64,000 bases of DNA from JBELHR01 sp049606855 (GTDB taxonomy: Bacteria; Bacteroidota; Bacteroidia; Flavobacteriales; Flavobacteriaceae): the NCBI GenBank assembly GCA_049606855.1, contig JBMYVY010000005.1:62001-126000 (forward strand), in the 5' to 3' direction. The notes under the pieces are model-generated. The model searched no databases, was not told the origin of the DNA, and saw only the letters and a list, made by a program, of their open reading frames with translations. Of this stretch, positions 8,207 through 15,585 are shown piece after piece. How positions within the stretch are numbered: the stretch's first letter is position 1; every line of letters starts with the position of its first letter. A program made the position numbers and the translations under genes.

Positions 8207-9322
8207 ATGAATTGGAGTTTTTGGGAAGAGGATATTTGGTTTAAAGACATTGATTTGGCTGTTGTAGGAGCTGGTATTGTAGGATTGAATACTGCCATAG
8301 AGTACAAACGAAAATTTCCAGAAAAAAAGGTTATTGTTCTTGAAAAAGGAGCTTTACCGGAGGGAGCAAGTACTAAAAACGCAGGATTTGCTTGTTTTGG
8401 ATCGGTATCTGAAATACTAAGCGACTTGGAATCACACAGTGAAAAGGAGGTTCAAGATCTTGTGGAATCCAGATGGAAGGGCTTGAACTTACTTCGAGCA
8501 AACCTTGGAGATGAGCAAATAGAATATGAAGAATTAGGCGGATTTGAAGTTTTTGAACAAGACCAAAAAGAACTCTATGATAGATGCTTATCTGAAATTC
8601 CATACATCAACAGACTACTTTGGCCAATTTTCAGAACAGACGTTTTTTCTATTAAAAACAACAACCTAGGGCTCAACAAAACACTTCCTTTGTTGATTAA
8701 AAATAAATTTGAAGGTCAAATTCATACAGGAAAAATGATGCAGCGTCTAATTTCAATAGCCCGTGGATTAGGCATTCAAATTTTTTATGGCATGCAGGTT
8801 GATCAAATTCAAAATCAAACGATTATTTTAAACAATGGAGCGCAGATTGAAGTTTTGAAAACAGCAATTTGTGTGAATGGTTTCGGAAGTAAGTTTCTAA
8901 GTGAGGAGCTCAAGCCTGCAAGGGCTCAAGTTCTTATAAGTTCGCCAATAAAAGATTTAAAAATTAAAGGTACTTTTCATTTAGATCAAGGCTATTTTTA
9001 TTTTAGAAATGTAGGAGATCGAATTTTATTAGGGGGGGGGAGAAATCTTAATTTTGAAGGCGAGACCACAACTGAAATGGAACTTACAGATCAAATACAA
9101 AATCGCCTCGATGAGTTACTAAAAGAAGTGATTTTACCAAATATTGAATTCAAGGTTGAGAGAAGATGGAGTGGAATTATGGGAGTGGGTCCTCAAAAAA
9201 AACCAATTATTAAGAAAATATCTGAGCACCAATATTGCGCTGTGAGACTAGGGGGTATGGGAGTAGCTATAGGAAGTCAAGTTGGGAGTGATTTAGCAGA
9301 CTTGATCATACAAAACTCATGA
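8207..9322 (+). CDS. FAD-dependent amine oxidase-like protein (DAO family)
   Basis: A 371-residue flavoprotein of the D-amino-acid oxidase/glycine oxidase fold. The FAD-binding motif is VVGAGIVGLNTA (20-31), and the C-terminal G-rich RLGGMGVAIG completes the FAD site. TKNAGFACFG is typical of the Bacteroidota branch. Substrate unknown; the family oxidises secondary or primary amines of small amino acids. It starts one base after dinB and shares ATGA with the next gene, so translation of all three is probably coupled. A run of eight Gs at 9034-9041 is a possible slippage or sequencing-error site, but the frame is intact. Confidence 0.85.
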   Translation: MNWSFWEEDIWFKDIDLAVVGAGIVGLNTAIEYKRKFPEKKVIVLEKGALPEGASTKNAGFACFGSVSEILSDLESHSEKEVQDLVESRWKGLNLLRANLGDEQIEYEELGGFEVFEQDQKELYDRCLSEIPYINRLLWPIFRTDVFSIKNNNLGLNKTLPLLIKNKFEGQIHTGKMMQRLISIARGLGIQIFYGMQVDQIQNQTIILNNGAQIEVLKTAICVNGFGSKFLSEELKPARAQVLISSPIKDLKIKGTFHLDQGYFYFRNVGDRILLGGGRNLNFEGETTTEMELTDQIQNRLDELLKEVILPNIEFKVERRWSGIMGVGPQKKPIIKKISEHQYCAVRLGGMGVAIGSQVGSDLADLIIQNS

Positions 9323-9759
9323 AAGAGGCTCTAATCCAATATTGTCAAAGTTTCATTTCTCAAAAGCTCGAGATTAATCAAAAATTGATTGATACCGCAA
9401 AAGAATCTCTAGAAAGTGAGGGAAAGTCCTCTGCAGGAGACAAGCATGAAACGGGCCGAGCCATGGCTCAATTGGAAATGGAAAAAGCTGGTGCAAAACA
9501 CCAAGAATTAATGCAGTTACAAATGATGGTCTCTAAACTCGGAAAAGGGCAGGGTAGGGCAGACCAAATTGGTTTTGATTCTTTAATTCAAACAGACAGA
9601 GAAACTTACTATTTAGCCATTTCAATTGGCCCGGTGAAAATAGAGAATAGAACTGTAATTGTTATTTCACCAAAAAGCCCGCTAGGAGCGGGCTTTATAG
9701 GTAAAAAAATAGGTGATTATAACTCCTTTAATGGAGTGAAAATTCAATCTATTTCTTGA
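9319..9759 (+). CDS. GreA/GreB-like protein (Gre C-terminal fold with coiled-coil N-terminus)
   Basis: 146 residues. The N-terminal half is helical and charged and could form the antiparallel coiled coil of Gre factors, with an acidic stretch (AGDKHETG, about 39-46) where Gre proteins have their catalytic tip. The C-terminal half, especially VISPKSPLGAGFIGKKIGD, closely resembles the GreA FKBP-like domain (ISPxSPxGxALIGKKxGD). Homologues are, I believe, often listed as 3-oxoacyl-ACP synthase, which nothing in the sequence supports. Gre factors bind the RNA polymerase secondary channel; that role is inferred here. Translationally coupled to the FAD enzyme. Its 3' end contains a terminator-like hairpin. 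Confidence 0.7.
   Translation: MKEALIQYCQSFISQKLEINQKLIDTAKESLESEGKSSAGDKHETGRAMAQLEMEKAGAKHQELMQLQMMVSKLGKGQGRADQIGFDSLIQTDRETYYLAISIGPVKIENRTVIVISPKSPLGAGFIGKKIGDYNSFNGVKIQSIS
9670..9696 (-). terminator. terminator for the prolyl oligopeptidase gene, embedded in the opposing CDS
   Basis: Perfect 10-bp stem (9674-9683 with 9687-9696, GCCCGCT / AGCGGGC core) and a 3-base loop. Read on the minus strand it is followed by TTTTTGG, as expected 50 bp after the stop of the convergent gene. It lies inside the coding sequence of the Gre-like protein. Confidence 0.65.
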
Positions 9760-11878
9760 TTTCTGTTTCTAAATTGTTTGGAAGCTCTTTGTAGCCCATA
9801 TTGTATAAGGTAAAGCCAAAGATGTCTGCGTATTGCTCAATGGTTTTTGAAACAGGTGTTCCGGCGCCGTGACCAGCATCGGTTTCAATTCGGATAAGAA
9901 CTGGGTTTGTTCCACGCTGTTTTTCTTGCAGTTCAGCGGCAAATTTAAAAGAGTGAGCAGGCACAACTCGATCATCGTGATCTCCAGTAGTAACCAAGGT
10001 TGCAGGGTATTGAACTCCAGCTCTTACATTGTGAACAGGTGAGTATCCTTTTAAATATTCATACATTTCTTGTGATTGTTCAGAAGTACCATAATCATAA
10101 GCCCAACCAGCACCTGCGGTGAATGTATGGTATCTTAACATATCGAGAACGCCAACAGCAGGTAAGGCAACTTTCATAAGATCAGGTCTCTGTGTCATTG
10201 TTGCTCCTACCAATAACCCTCCATTTGATCCTCCGCGGATGGCTAAGTAATCTGAAGAAGTGTAATTTTCAGCAATAAGATATTCAGCAGCAGCGATGAA
10301 ATCATCAAATACATTTTGTTTTTGCATTTGTGTACCAGCATCGTGCCATGCTTTTCCGTATTCACCACCGCCTCTTAAATTAGCAACAGCATATACACCG
10401 CCTTGTTCTAACCACACTGCGTTTGGAATTGAAAAACTCGGCGTTAGACTAATATTGAAACCTCCATATCCATAAAGAATTGTCGGATTCTTTCCGTTGA
10501 GTTCTGTACCTTTTTTATACGTGATAATCATAGGTACTTTTGTTCCGTCCTTAGAAGTGTAAAACACTTGTCTAGATTCATAGTCATTCCCATCAAAATC
10601 TATTTCTGGCTTGATATATAGTTCAGAGGACCCCTTTTTCGGATTGAAACTATAGCTTGAACTTGGAGTTGTGTAATTACTAAAAGAGAAATAAAGGTTT
10701 TCAGCATCTTTTTTTCCTGAAAAACCACCTACAGAACCCACACCTGGTAACTCTACATCACGAACAAGGCTTCCGTCATAGTTATATTGTTTAACCATGG
10801 AAATAGCATCAATCATATATTCGGCGAAAAAATATCCACTTCCAGTCGATAGACTCAATACTGAGGAGGTCTCTGGAATTACATCCACCCAATTTTCTAC
10901 TGTTGGCTGAGATGCATCAACTTTTACCAACTTTTTATTTGGAGCGTTTAAATCGGTTACTAAATATAGTGTAGACCCTTCGCTTTCCGCAACATAACTA
11001 TCACTACTGAAGTTATCCACAAGGGTGATAAGTTTTGGGTTTTTTTGTTGCAAATCCATCAAGTATAGTTCATTTCCATAAGTAGAAACGGAAGCAGAGA
11101 TAATTAAATAACGGTCGTCTTCTGTAACGGATCCACCTACATACCTTCTCTTAAGATCTCCACCAAAGATTAACTTATCTTCGCTTTGCTTGGTTCCAAC
11201 TTTGTGATAATACAATTTATGTTGATCTGTTTTTGCAGATAATTCAGAGCCCTCAGGTTTATCATAACTTGAGTAATAAAAACCTTCATTTCCTCTCCAT
11301 GAAATTCCCGAAAATTTGACATCAACTAAAGTGTCTTCAATAATTTCTTTGGTCTGTGTATTTAGAACAATAATTTTTCTCCAATCAGACCCTCCCTCAG
11401 AAATGGAATAGGCGAATTTGGAGGCATCTTTTGAAAAAGAGGCTCCACTTAATGAAGTTGTGCCATCTTTTGAGAATTTATTCGGGTTGAGAAAAACTTC
11501 TTCTTCGTCCTCTCCCTTTTGACGGTAAAGGACATATTGGTTCTGCAGCCCATCATTTTTATAGAAATAAGTATAATCACCTTCTTTGAAAGGAGTGCCT
11601 ACTTTTTCATAATTCCAAAGTTCAGAAAGCCTTTTTTTAAGCCCAGACCTGAAAGGAATTTTCTCTAAATAATTTTGAGTTACGATATTTTCTTCTTTCA
11701 CCCACTCTTCCGTTTCTGGTGACCGATCGTCTTCTAACCATCTGTAAGGGTCCTGAACGTTCTCCCCAAAATATTCATCTTCATGTTCAATTTTCTTAGT
11801 ATCAGGATACTTCATAGTTTGATTCGAATTACATGCCATTAGCGCGATTGAAGCGCTTAGCAACAATAATTTTTTCAT
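9749..11878 (-). CDS. prolyl oligopeptidase family protein, lipoprotein (S9A)
   Basis: A 709-residue serine peptidase that cleaves short peptides after proline. The N-terminus has a lipoprotein signal with lipobox ALMAC (cysteine 16). A seven-bladed propeller covers about residues 80-430, then an alpha/beta-hydrolase domain with GGYGGFN, the nucleophile in RGGSNGGL (S551), an aspartate in GDHDDRV and the histidine in DAGHGAG. Export with lipid anchoring suggests it degrades peptides in the periplasm or at the outer membrane. It overlaps the convergent Gre-like gene by 11 bp. Confidence 0.95.
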   Translation of the reverse strand: MKKLLLLSASIALMACNSNQTMKYPDTKKIEHEDEYFGENVQDPYRWLEDDRSPETEEWVKEENIVTQNYLEKIPFRSGLKKRLSELWNYEKVGTPFKEGDYTYFYKNDGLQNQYVLYRQKGEDEEEVFLNPNKFSKDGTTSLSGASFSKDASKFAYSISEGGSDWRKIIVLNTQTKEIIEDTLVDVKFSGISWRGNEGFYYSSYDKPEGSELSAKTDQHKLYYHKVGTKQSEDKLIFGGDLKRRYVGGSVTEDDRYLIISASVSTYGNELYLMDLQQKNPKLITLVDNFSSDSYVAESEGSTLYLVTDLNAPNKKLVKVDASQPTVENWVDVIPETSSVLSLSTGSGYFFAEYMIDAISMVKQYNYDGSLVRDVELPGVGSVGGFSGKKDAENLYFSFSNYTTPSSSYSFNPKKGSSELYIKPEIDFDGNDYESRQVFYTSKDGTKVPMIITYKKGTELNGKNPTILYGYGGFNISLTPSFSIPNAVWLEQGGVYAVANLRGGGEYGKAWHDAGTQMQKQNVFDDFIAAAEYLIAENYTSSDYLAIRGGSNGGLLVGATMTQRPDLMKVALPAVGVLDMLRYHTFTAGAGWAYDYGTSEQSQEMYEYLKGYSPVHNVRAGVQYPATLVTTGDHDDRVVPAHSFKFAAELQEKQRGTNPVLIRIETDAGHGAGTPVSKTIEQYADIFGFTLYNMGYKELPNNLETEIKK

Positions 11879-11899
11879 AAGTGTTATTTTTAGAGTCTA

Positions 11900-11933
11900 A
11901 ATATAAAAAAAGCCCCCAATTAATGGAGGCTTT
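11900..11933 (-). terminator. intrinsic terminator of the DoxX-like gene
   Basis: On the minus strand AAAGCCTCCA / TGGGGGCTTT (one T-G pair) with a short loop and then a T7 tract, 24 bases after the stop codon at 11957. Confidence 0.8.
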
Positions 11934-11956
11934 CATCTAATTGTAAATCTTAATTC

Positions 11957-12331
11957 TTAGTTAAAAAGGCTTTTATATGCATCCCAACGATCCCAAATTA
12001 GTAGAATGTTAATGATGGCAAGTAAGAAACCAACCATTCCACCCATAGGATCTAAGAAAACATGGAATAAAACAATATTTACTGATACAGGTGCGATTAA
12101 CACTAAAGCAAAATTTGACCATTTGTCTAAAAGCAACATAACACCTACTGCGATTTCAGTTATTGCAACCAGGCTGAACAAATAGCCCGTTGCTGCCATA
12201 GCTCCATAAAACGCCCCAGCATCAGCTGGCGGTGCAGGCATTTCAATAAACAGCAAAAATTTGTTTAATCCGAATACGAGCATGACAAGACCCAATAAGA
12301 GTCTTAAAACCATTGATAATTTTGAATTCAT
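11957..12331 (-). CDS. DoxX-like small membrane protein
   Basis: 124 residues with four predicted transmembrane helices. The first (LLLGLVMLVFGLNKF) has the G-x3-FGxxK pattern of the DoxX/DoxD family. Family members are inner-membrane proteins of mostly unknown role; some are linked to thiol or quinone redox. It is divergent from thioredoxin, which agrees with a redox link but does not prove one. Between helices 1 and 2 there is a PAPPAD loop. Confidence 0.75.
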   Translation of the reverse strand: MNSKLSMVLRLLLGLVMLVFGLNKFLLFIEMPAPPADAGAFYGAMAATGYLFSLVAITEIAVGVMLLLDKWSNFALVLIAPVSVNIVLFHVFLDPMGGMVGFLLAIINILLIWDRWDAYKSLFN

Positions 12332-12425
12332 AAAAAGTTAATTTTTAGTTAGTTGAGAACAATTTAGTTAAATTATATTAAACGAGTTTCGTAATCTATG
12401 TTACACAGTATTGTAAGAATATGAT

Positions 12426-12433
12426 TAATTTTG
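12426..12433 (+). promoter_or_regulatory. -7 box TAATTTTG of the thioredoxin promoter
   Basis: Exact TAnnTTTG match. It covers the TTG that opens the longest frame, so the ATG at 12473 is the better start, leaving a leader of about 35 bases. Confidence 0.55.
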
Positions 12434-12472
12434 CGACTGATTTCGAGCGCTTCTAATGGCGCGTACACTTAT

Positions 12473-12832
12473 ATGACAACATTATTGACAAAACAAGACT
12501 TTCTCGATAAGGTATTTAATTTCGAAGAAAGCCAAGAATGGAATTTAAAAGGAGATCTTCCGGTAATTATAGATTTTTATGCTGATTGGTGCGGACCATG
12601 TAAAATGGTAGCCCCAGTCTTGGAGGAATTATCAGAAGAATACGAAGGTAAGGTTCATATTTACAAGGTTGACACTGAGGCGGAGCAAGAGTTGGCTGCT
12701 GCCTTTGGAATAAGAAGTATTCCTTCAATTTTATTTTGCCCAAAAGGGGAACAACCTCAAATGGCTAATGGTGCTTTACCAAAACCAGAATTTGAACGAT
12801 TGTTTAGTGAAATACTTAAGGTAGAAAAATAA
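12473..12832 (+). CDS. trxA: thioredoxin
   Basis: A 119-residue cytoplasmic thioredoxin that reduces protein disulfides with electrons from thioredoxin reductase. The active site is WCGPC (C40 and C43) after the typical DFYADW strand. The cis-proline is in RSIPSI. The N-terminus is about ten residues longer than E. coli TrxA. The ATG at 12473 is chosen because the upstream TTG lies in the -7 box. A bidirectional terminator separates it from asd. The symbol is by family; other thioredoxins may exist elsewhere in the genome. Confidence 0.9.
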   Translation: MTTLLTKQDFLDKVFNFEESQEWNLKGDLPVIIDFYADWCGPCKMVAPVLEELSEEYEGKVHIYKVDTEAEQELAAAFGIRSIPSILFCPKGEQPQMANGALPKPEFERLFSEILKVEK

Positions 12833-12861
12833 AAAAAGCCCTCATTTGAGGGCTTTTTTTA
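12832..12861. terminator. bidirectional terminator between thioredoxin and asd
   Basis: AAAAAAGCCCTC / GAGGGCTTTTTT with a 4-base ATTT loop. It has A- and T-tracts on both sides, between two convergent genes. Confidence 0.9.
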
Positions 12862-13848
12862 TACAAGTTGATTTGCAACTAGGTATTCTGCTATTTGGAC
12901 GGTGTTGGTTGCTGCTCCTTTTCTTAAGTTGTCTGCGACCACCCACATATTCAAAGTATTATCTTGAGATTCGTCTCTTCTAATTCTCCCAACAAAGACT
13001 TCATCTTTGTCATTTGCATTGATCGGCATAGGATAGAGGTCTTCTGATGGATTATCTTGAACAATTACTCCTGGCGTTTTTGACAAAAGCCTTCTTACTT
13101 CTTGAAGACTGAAATCTTCAGAAAATTGAACATTTACAGATTCTGAGTGCCCCCCTGCCGTAGGTATTCTTACTGCCGTAGCTGTTATTGAAAAACTGTC
13201 ATCACCGAGTATTTTCTTTGGTTCTGCCACCAATTTCATTTCCTCCTTGGTATATCCATTTTCCATAAAGACATCACAATGAGGTAAAGCATTCTGGTGA
13301 ATTTTGTGAGGGTAAGCCATTGGACCGTCAATACCTTTGGATTCATTTTCTAATTGCTCAACAGCTTTGACACCAGTACCCGTAATGGATTGATACGTTG
13401 AAACCACAACTCTTTTCATATGATACTTATTATGCAATGGAGCGAGAGCCATAACCAACTGTATAGTAGAACAATTTGGGTTTGCAATAATTTTATCTTC
13501 CTTGGTCAATACATCTCCATTGATTTCAGGTACAACTAATTTTTTAGTTGGGTCCATTCTCCAAGCAGAAGAATTATCAATTACAGTTGTTCCTGCCTCA
13601 GCAAATTTTGGAGCCCAGAGTAAAGAAGTATCTCCACCTGCTGAGAAAATGGCAATATCAGGAGCAGCAGCTACCGCCGCTTCTAAACTATAGATGATGT
13701 AGCTCTTGCCGTTGAATTCAATTTTCTTTCCCACTGAGCGCTCAGAGGCAACCAATATTAATTCATCATATTGAAAGTTTCTTTCTTTAAGAACTTTGAG
13801 CATTACTGTTCCTACCAAACCTGTAGCTCCTACAACTGCTATCTTCAA
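12859..13848 (-). CDS. asd: aspartate-semialdehyde dehydrogenase
   Basis: Reduces aspartyl phosphate to aspartate semialdehyde, the branch point to lysine/diaminopimelate, threonine and methionine. The NADP motif is GATGLVGTVML (7-17), the nucleophile is C126 in NPNCSTIQ, and the substrate histidine region is PTAGGHSESVNV. The length of 329 residues is normal. No aspartokinase lies nearby. The gene converges on thioredoxin and is divergent from the small Cys-rich family. Confidence 0.96.
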   Translation of the reverse strand: MKIAVVGATGLVGTVMLKVLKERNFQYDELILVASERSVGKKIEFNGKSYIIYSLEAAVAAAPDIAIFSAGGDTSLLWAPKFAEAGTTVIDNSSAWRMDPTKKLVVPEINGDVLTKEDKIIANPNCSTIQLVMALAPLHNKYHMKRVVVSTYQSITGTGVKAVEQLENESKGIDGPMAYPHKIHQNALPHCDVFMENGYTKEEMKLVAEPKKILGDDSFSITATAVRIPTAGGHSESVNVQFSEDFSLQEVRRLLSKTPGVIVQDNPSEDLYPMPINANDKDEVFVGRIRRDESQDNTLNMWVVADNLRKGAATNTVQIAEYLVANQLV

Positions 13849-14026
13849 TGTATTTGATTTAAAATTTCAAACAAATATCTCTAGAAGTCCTTTAACCTCA
13901 AAACAATAGGCTTGAAACTTGATAGAATTGTTTAAAATTTATCAAGATTGTCTTATGGTTTGATTTTTATCACAGGTTTTGTGTTTTCATTAACCTTTTT
14001 AATGTTAAATTAACACAATAGGGTTG

Positions 14027-14034
14027 TAAATTTG
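14027..14034 (+). promoter_or_regulatory. -7 box TAAATTTG of the first six-Cys gene
   Basis: Exact TAnnTTTG match 36 bases before the ATG at 14071. It overlaps the TTG at 14032 that begins the longest frame. Confidence 0.55.
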
Positions 14035-14070
14035 TGTTTTCAACTAACCAGCGAATTAAACCAATCGTCA

Positions 14071-14430
14071 ATGACACTTTTTGCTGGTCTTTTTATTTTC
14101 TTTATACAGAGCCTAGAGGCTCCAGCTCCTCCTGTGCCTCATACTCAGCAAGGATATTATGCCGTTGAGACTGATTCTGAGAATGGCTTTTTCAATGAAG
14201 CTGGAAATCAATGTGATCAAGCTCAAGAAATTTGTAAAATAAAGTGTAAAGATTATCCTGATATCGAAAAAGAGACGTGTAAAATAATTAAGAAGGAGGC
14301 ATGTGATTATTTTAAAGAATATTGCAAACACCAAGAGGTTCCTTTGCCCCTTTATTTGGAATTATTACTTTTTTTAACCCTGTTTTTTCTGTTTTTCAAA
14401 ACCTATTTTTCTTTTAGATATAGAAATTAA
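14071..14430 (+). CDS. six-cysteine surface protein A with PLP-TM C-terminus
   Basis: 119 residues, unknown function. It has a hydrophobic signal (TLFAGLFIFFIQS), a proline-rich APAPPVP start and a charged domain with six cysteines spaced C-x6-C-x3-C-x10-C-x7-C-x6-C. The last pair sits just before VPLP. Then come about 18 hydrophobic residues and a short basic tail (FRYRN). This matches gene B almost Cys for Cys. The arrangement resembles PEP-CTERM-type sorting signals, but no sortase is in the window. The ATG at 14071 is preferred because the earlier TTG lies in the -7 box. It has its own promoter. Confidence 0.7.
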   Translation: MTLFAGLFIFFIQSLEAPAPPVPHTQQGYYAVETDSENGFFNEAGNQCDQAQEICKIKCKDYPDIEKETCKIIKKEACDYFKEYCKHQEVPLPLYLELLLFLTLFFLFFKTYFSFRYRN

Positions 14431-14447
14431 ACAACCATCCCTATATG

Positions 14448-14469
14448 TAGGTATAATTATTAATACCTA
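14448..14469. promoter_or_regulatory. operator-like inverted repeat in the gene B promoter
   Basis: TAGGTAT, 8 bases, ATACCTA: a perfect 7-bp dyad that ends five bases before the -7 box and spans where the -33 box and spacer should be. A regulator bound here would block or reposition RNA polymerase. Confidence 0.4.
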
Positions 14470-14474
14470 TTTCG

Positions 14475-14482
14475 TATATTTG
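14475..14482 (+). promoter_or_regulatory. -7 box TATATTTG of gene B
   Basis: Exact TAnnTTTG match, 56 bases before the ATG at 14539. Confidence 0.6.
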
Positions 14483-14538
14483 CGACGTAATAAACTGAAA
14501 CCAAACCAACTATACCTCCCCTCTTGTGAATATATTCT

Positions 14539-14907
14539 ATGAATATAATAGTGACCCTATTTACAGTCTGCGCTCTACAGCTGACAGATTTTATGCCTGC
14601 ACCTCCAACTCCTCCACCAAGTGGCAGTGAGGCTTTTGTGGCTATAAACTCAAGCTCAAATTCATACGGTCAAGAATCTAAGGAATGTAAAGATTTCGCA
14701 AAACAGTGTAATGTTAAATGTAAAGAGGAAGGGCATCCCAAATATGATCCTTATTGCGAAATAAACCGACTTGCTGCTTGTCAGGCCTATGAAACGTATT
14801 GTCAAGAAGAGACTTCTCCGGTGCCAATTAACCTTAACACAATTCTTTTTTCCTCATTTTTAGGGTTATTTTTTTTCTATCTAAAAGATTATGAGTTTCT
14901 TAAATAA
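14539..14907 (+). CDS. six-cysteine surface protein B with PIN-TM C-terminus
   Basis: 122 residues, unknown function, paralogue of gene A. It has a signal peptide (to about residue 17), a PAPPTPPPSGSE linker, then cysteines spaced C-x6-C-x3-C-x11-C-x7-C-x6-C, and a TSPVPIN segment before a hydrophobic stretch and a short charged tail (KDYEFLK). The VPLP of its siblings is VPIN here. The mature ectodomain has exactly six cysteines, predicting three disulfides after export. It has its own promoter with an overlapping dyad, so it may be regulated separately from gene A. Confidence 0.7.
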   Translation: MNIIVTLFTVCALQLTDFMPAPPTPPPSGSEAFVAINSSSNSYGQESKECKDFAKQCNVKCKEEGHPKYDPYCEINRLAACQAYETYCQEETSPVPINLNTILFSSFLGLFFFYLKDYEFLK

Positions 14908-14914
14908 AAAATTA

Positions 14915-14922
14915 TATTTTTG
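14915..14922 (+). promoter_or_regulatory. -7 box TATTTTTG of gene C
   Basis: TAnnTTTG match directly after the gene B stop codon and 56 bases before the TTG proposed as the gene C start. Confidence 0.5.
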
Positions 14923-14978
14923 CCCCTGACTAATTTTTTCGCCAAATCGATATTTTGAAAATACCCCTAACACTAAAA

Positions 14979-15425
14979 TTGCCCTTTTTTGCATGCCATG
15001 CTAAATCGTTGTTTTTGATTTTGTTGTGTTTACAGATCAATTCTAAGGCGAATTCTCAAGAAATTATACCTCCTGTTCCTACAGGTTTTGGACCTCAGGC
15101 TATACAGCCTATTGAAGGTGAAGCTTTGGCTTCTTCAGCTTCGTATACTGAAGGTGATTGTACAGATGCAAACAAAGACTCGGAGTGTGCTTTATTGGTC
15201 TATTGTTGCTCCTTAACTAAACCAAATGGAAAACCCTTATATAACAACCTTTGTCAGGCAATCGATGGGACAGGAAGTGGTGCATGTGAAACCTATCCAT
15301 TACCGTTGTGGACTCAAATCACATTATTATTTAGCTTGATCTTTTTGTTTTTGCAATTTTATTTCGAAACTCTATCATTTAAGGTTTTTTTATTAAAAAA
15401 ACAACTTAAACAATACTCTGTTTAA
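14979..15425 (+). CDS. six-cysteine surface protein C with PLP-TM C-terminus (TTG start proposed)
   Basis: 148 residues from the proposed TTG at 14979; unknown function. No ATG exists in frame. The TTG opens MPFFA, which aligns with MKFFA of gene D after a shared TACCCCTAA leader; an earlier TTG at 14955 is the alternative. Signal peptide (SLFLILLCLQ), IIPPVPTG linker, then six cysteines (C-x8-C-x5-CC-x14-C-x10-C), YPLPLW, a hydrophobic segment and a long basic tail (LLKKQLKQ). Its cysteine spacing differs from A and B, but the Cys pair just before PLP is kept. Confidence 0.65.
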   Translation: MPFFACHAKSLFLILLCLQINSKANSQEIIPPVPTGFGPQAIQPIEGEALASSASYTEGDCTDANKDSECALLVYCCSLTKPNGKPLYNNLCQAIDGTGSGACETYPLPLWTQITLLFSLIFLFLQFYFETLSFKVFLLKKQLKQYSV

Positions 15426-15488
15426 TTATATAAGTTAAAAGAGTTAAAAAACTGCTTTTATAAAAATAGGATTTAAAATTATAATTTA

Positions 15489-15496
15489 TATATTTG
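15489..15496 (+). promoter_or_regulatory. -7 box TATATTTG of gene D
   Basis: Exact TAnnTTTG match, followed one base later by the 12-bp palindrome TATGCATGCATA (15498-15509) at the expected transcription start. It leaves a leader of about 80 bases before the ATG. Confidence 0.55.
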
Positions 15497-15585
15497 CTAT
15501 GCATGCATAAACAATATAACTTTCCGCCAAGAAAATTTTAGTTGTTTGAATGTAAATTAGAACGACATAAATCGTACCCCTAAGA

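Noticed and set aside
9034..9041. G8 run in the FAD enzyme as a frameshift
   Set aside because: The frame continues through it with conserved FAD-family sequence, so no disruption; slippage remains possible but not shown.
13918..13946. CTTGATA / TATCAAG inverted repeat between asd and gene A
   Set aside because: Seven-base arms with a 15-base spacer in AT-rich DNA, not near a -7 box; could be chance.
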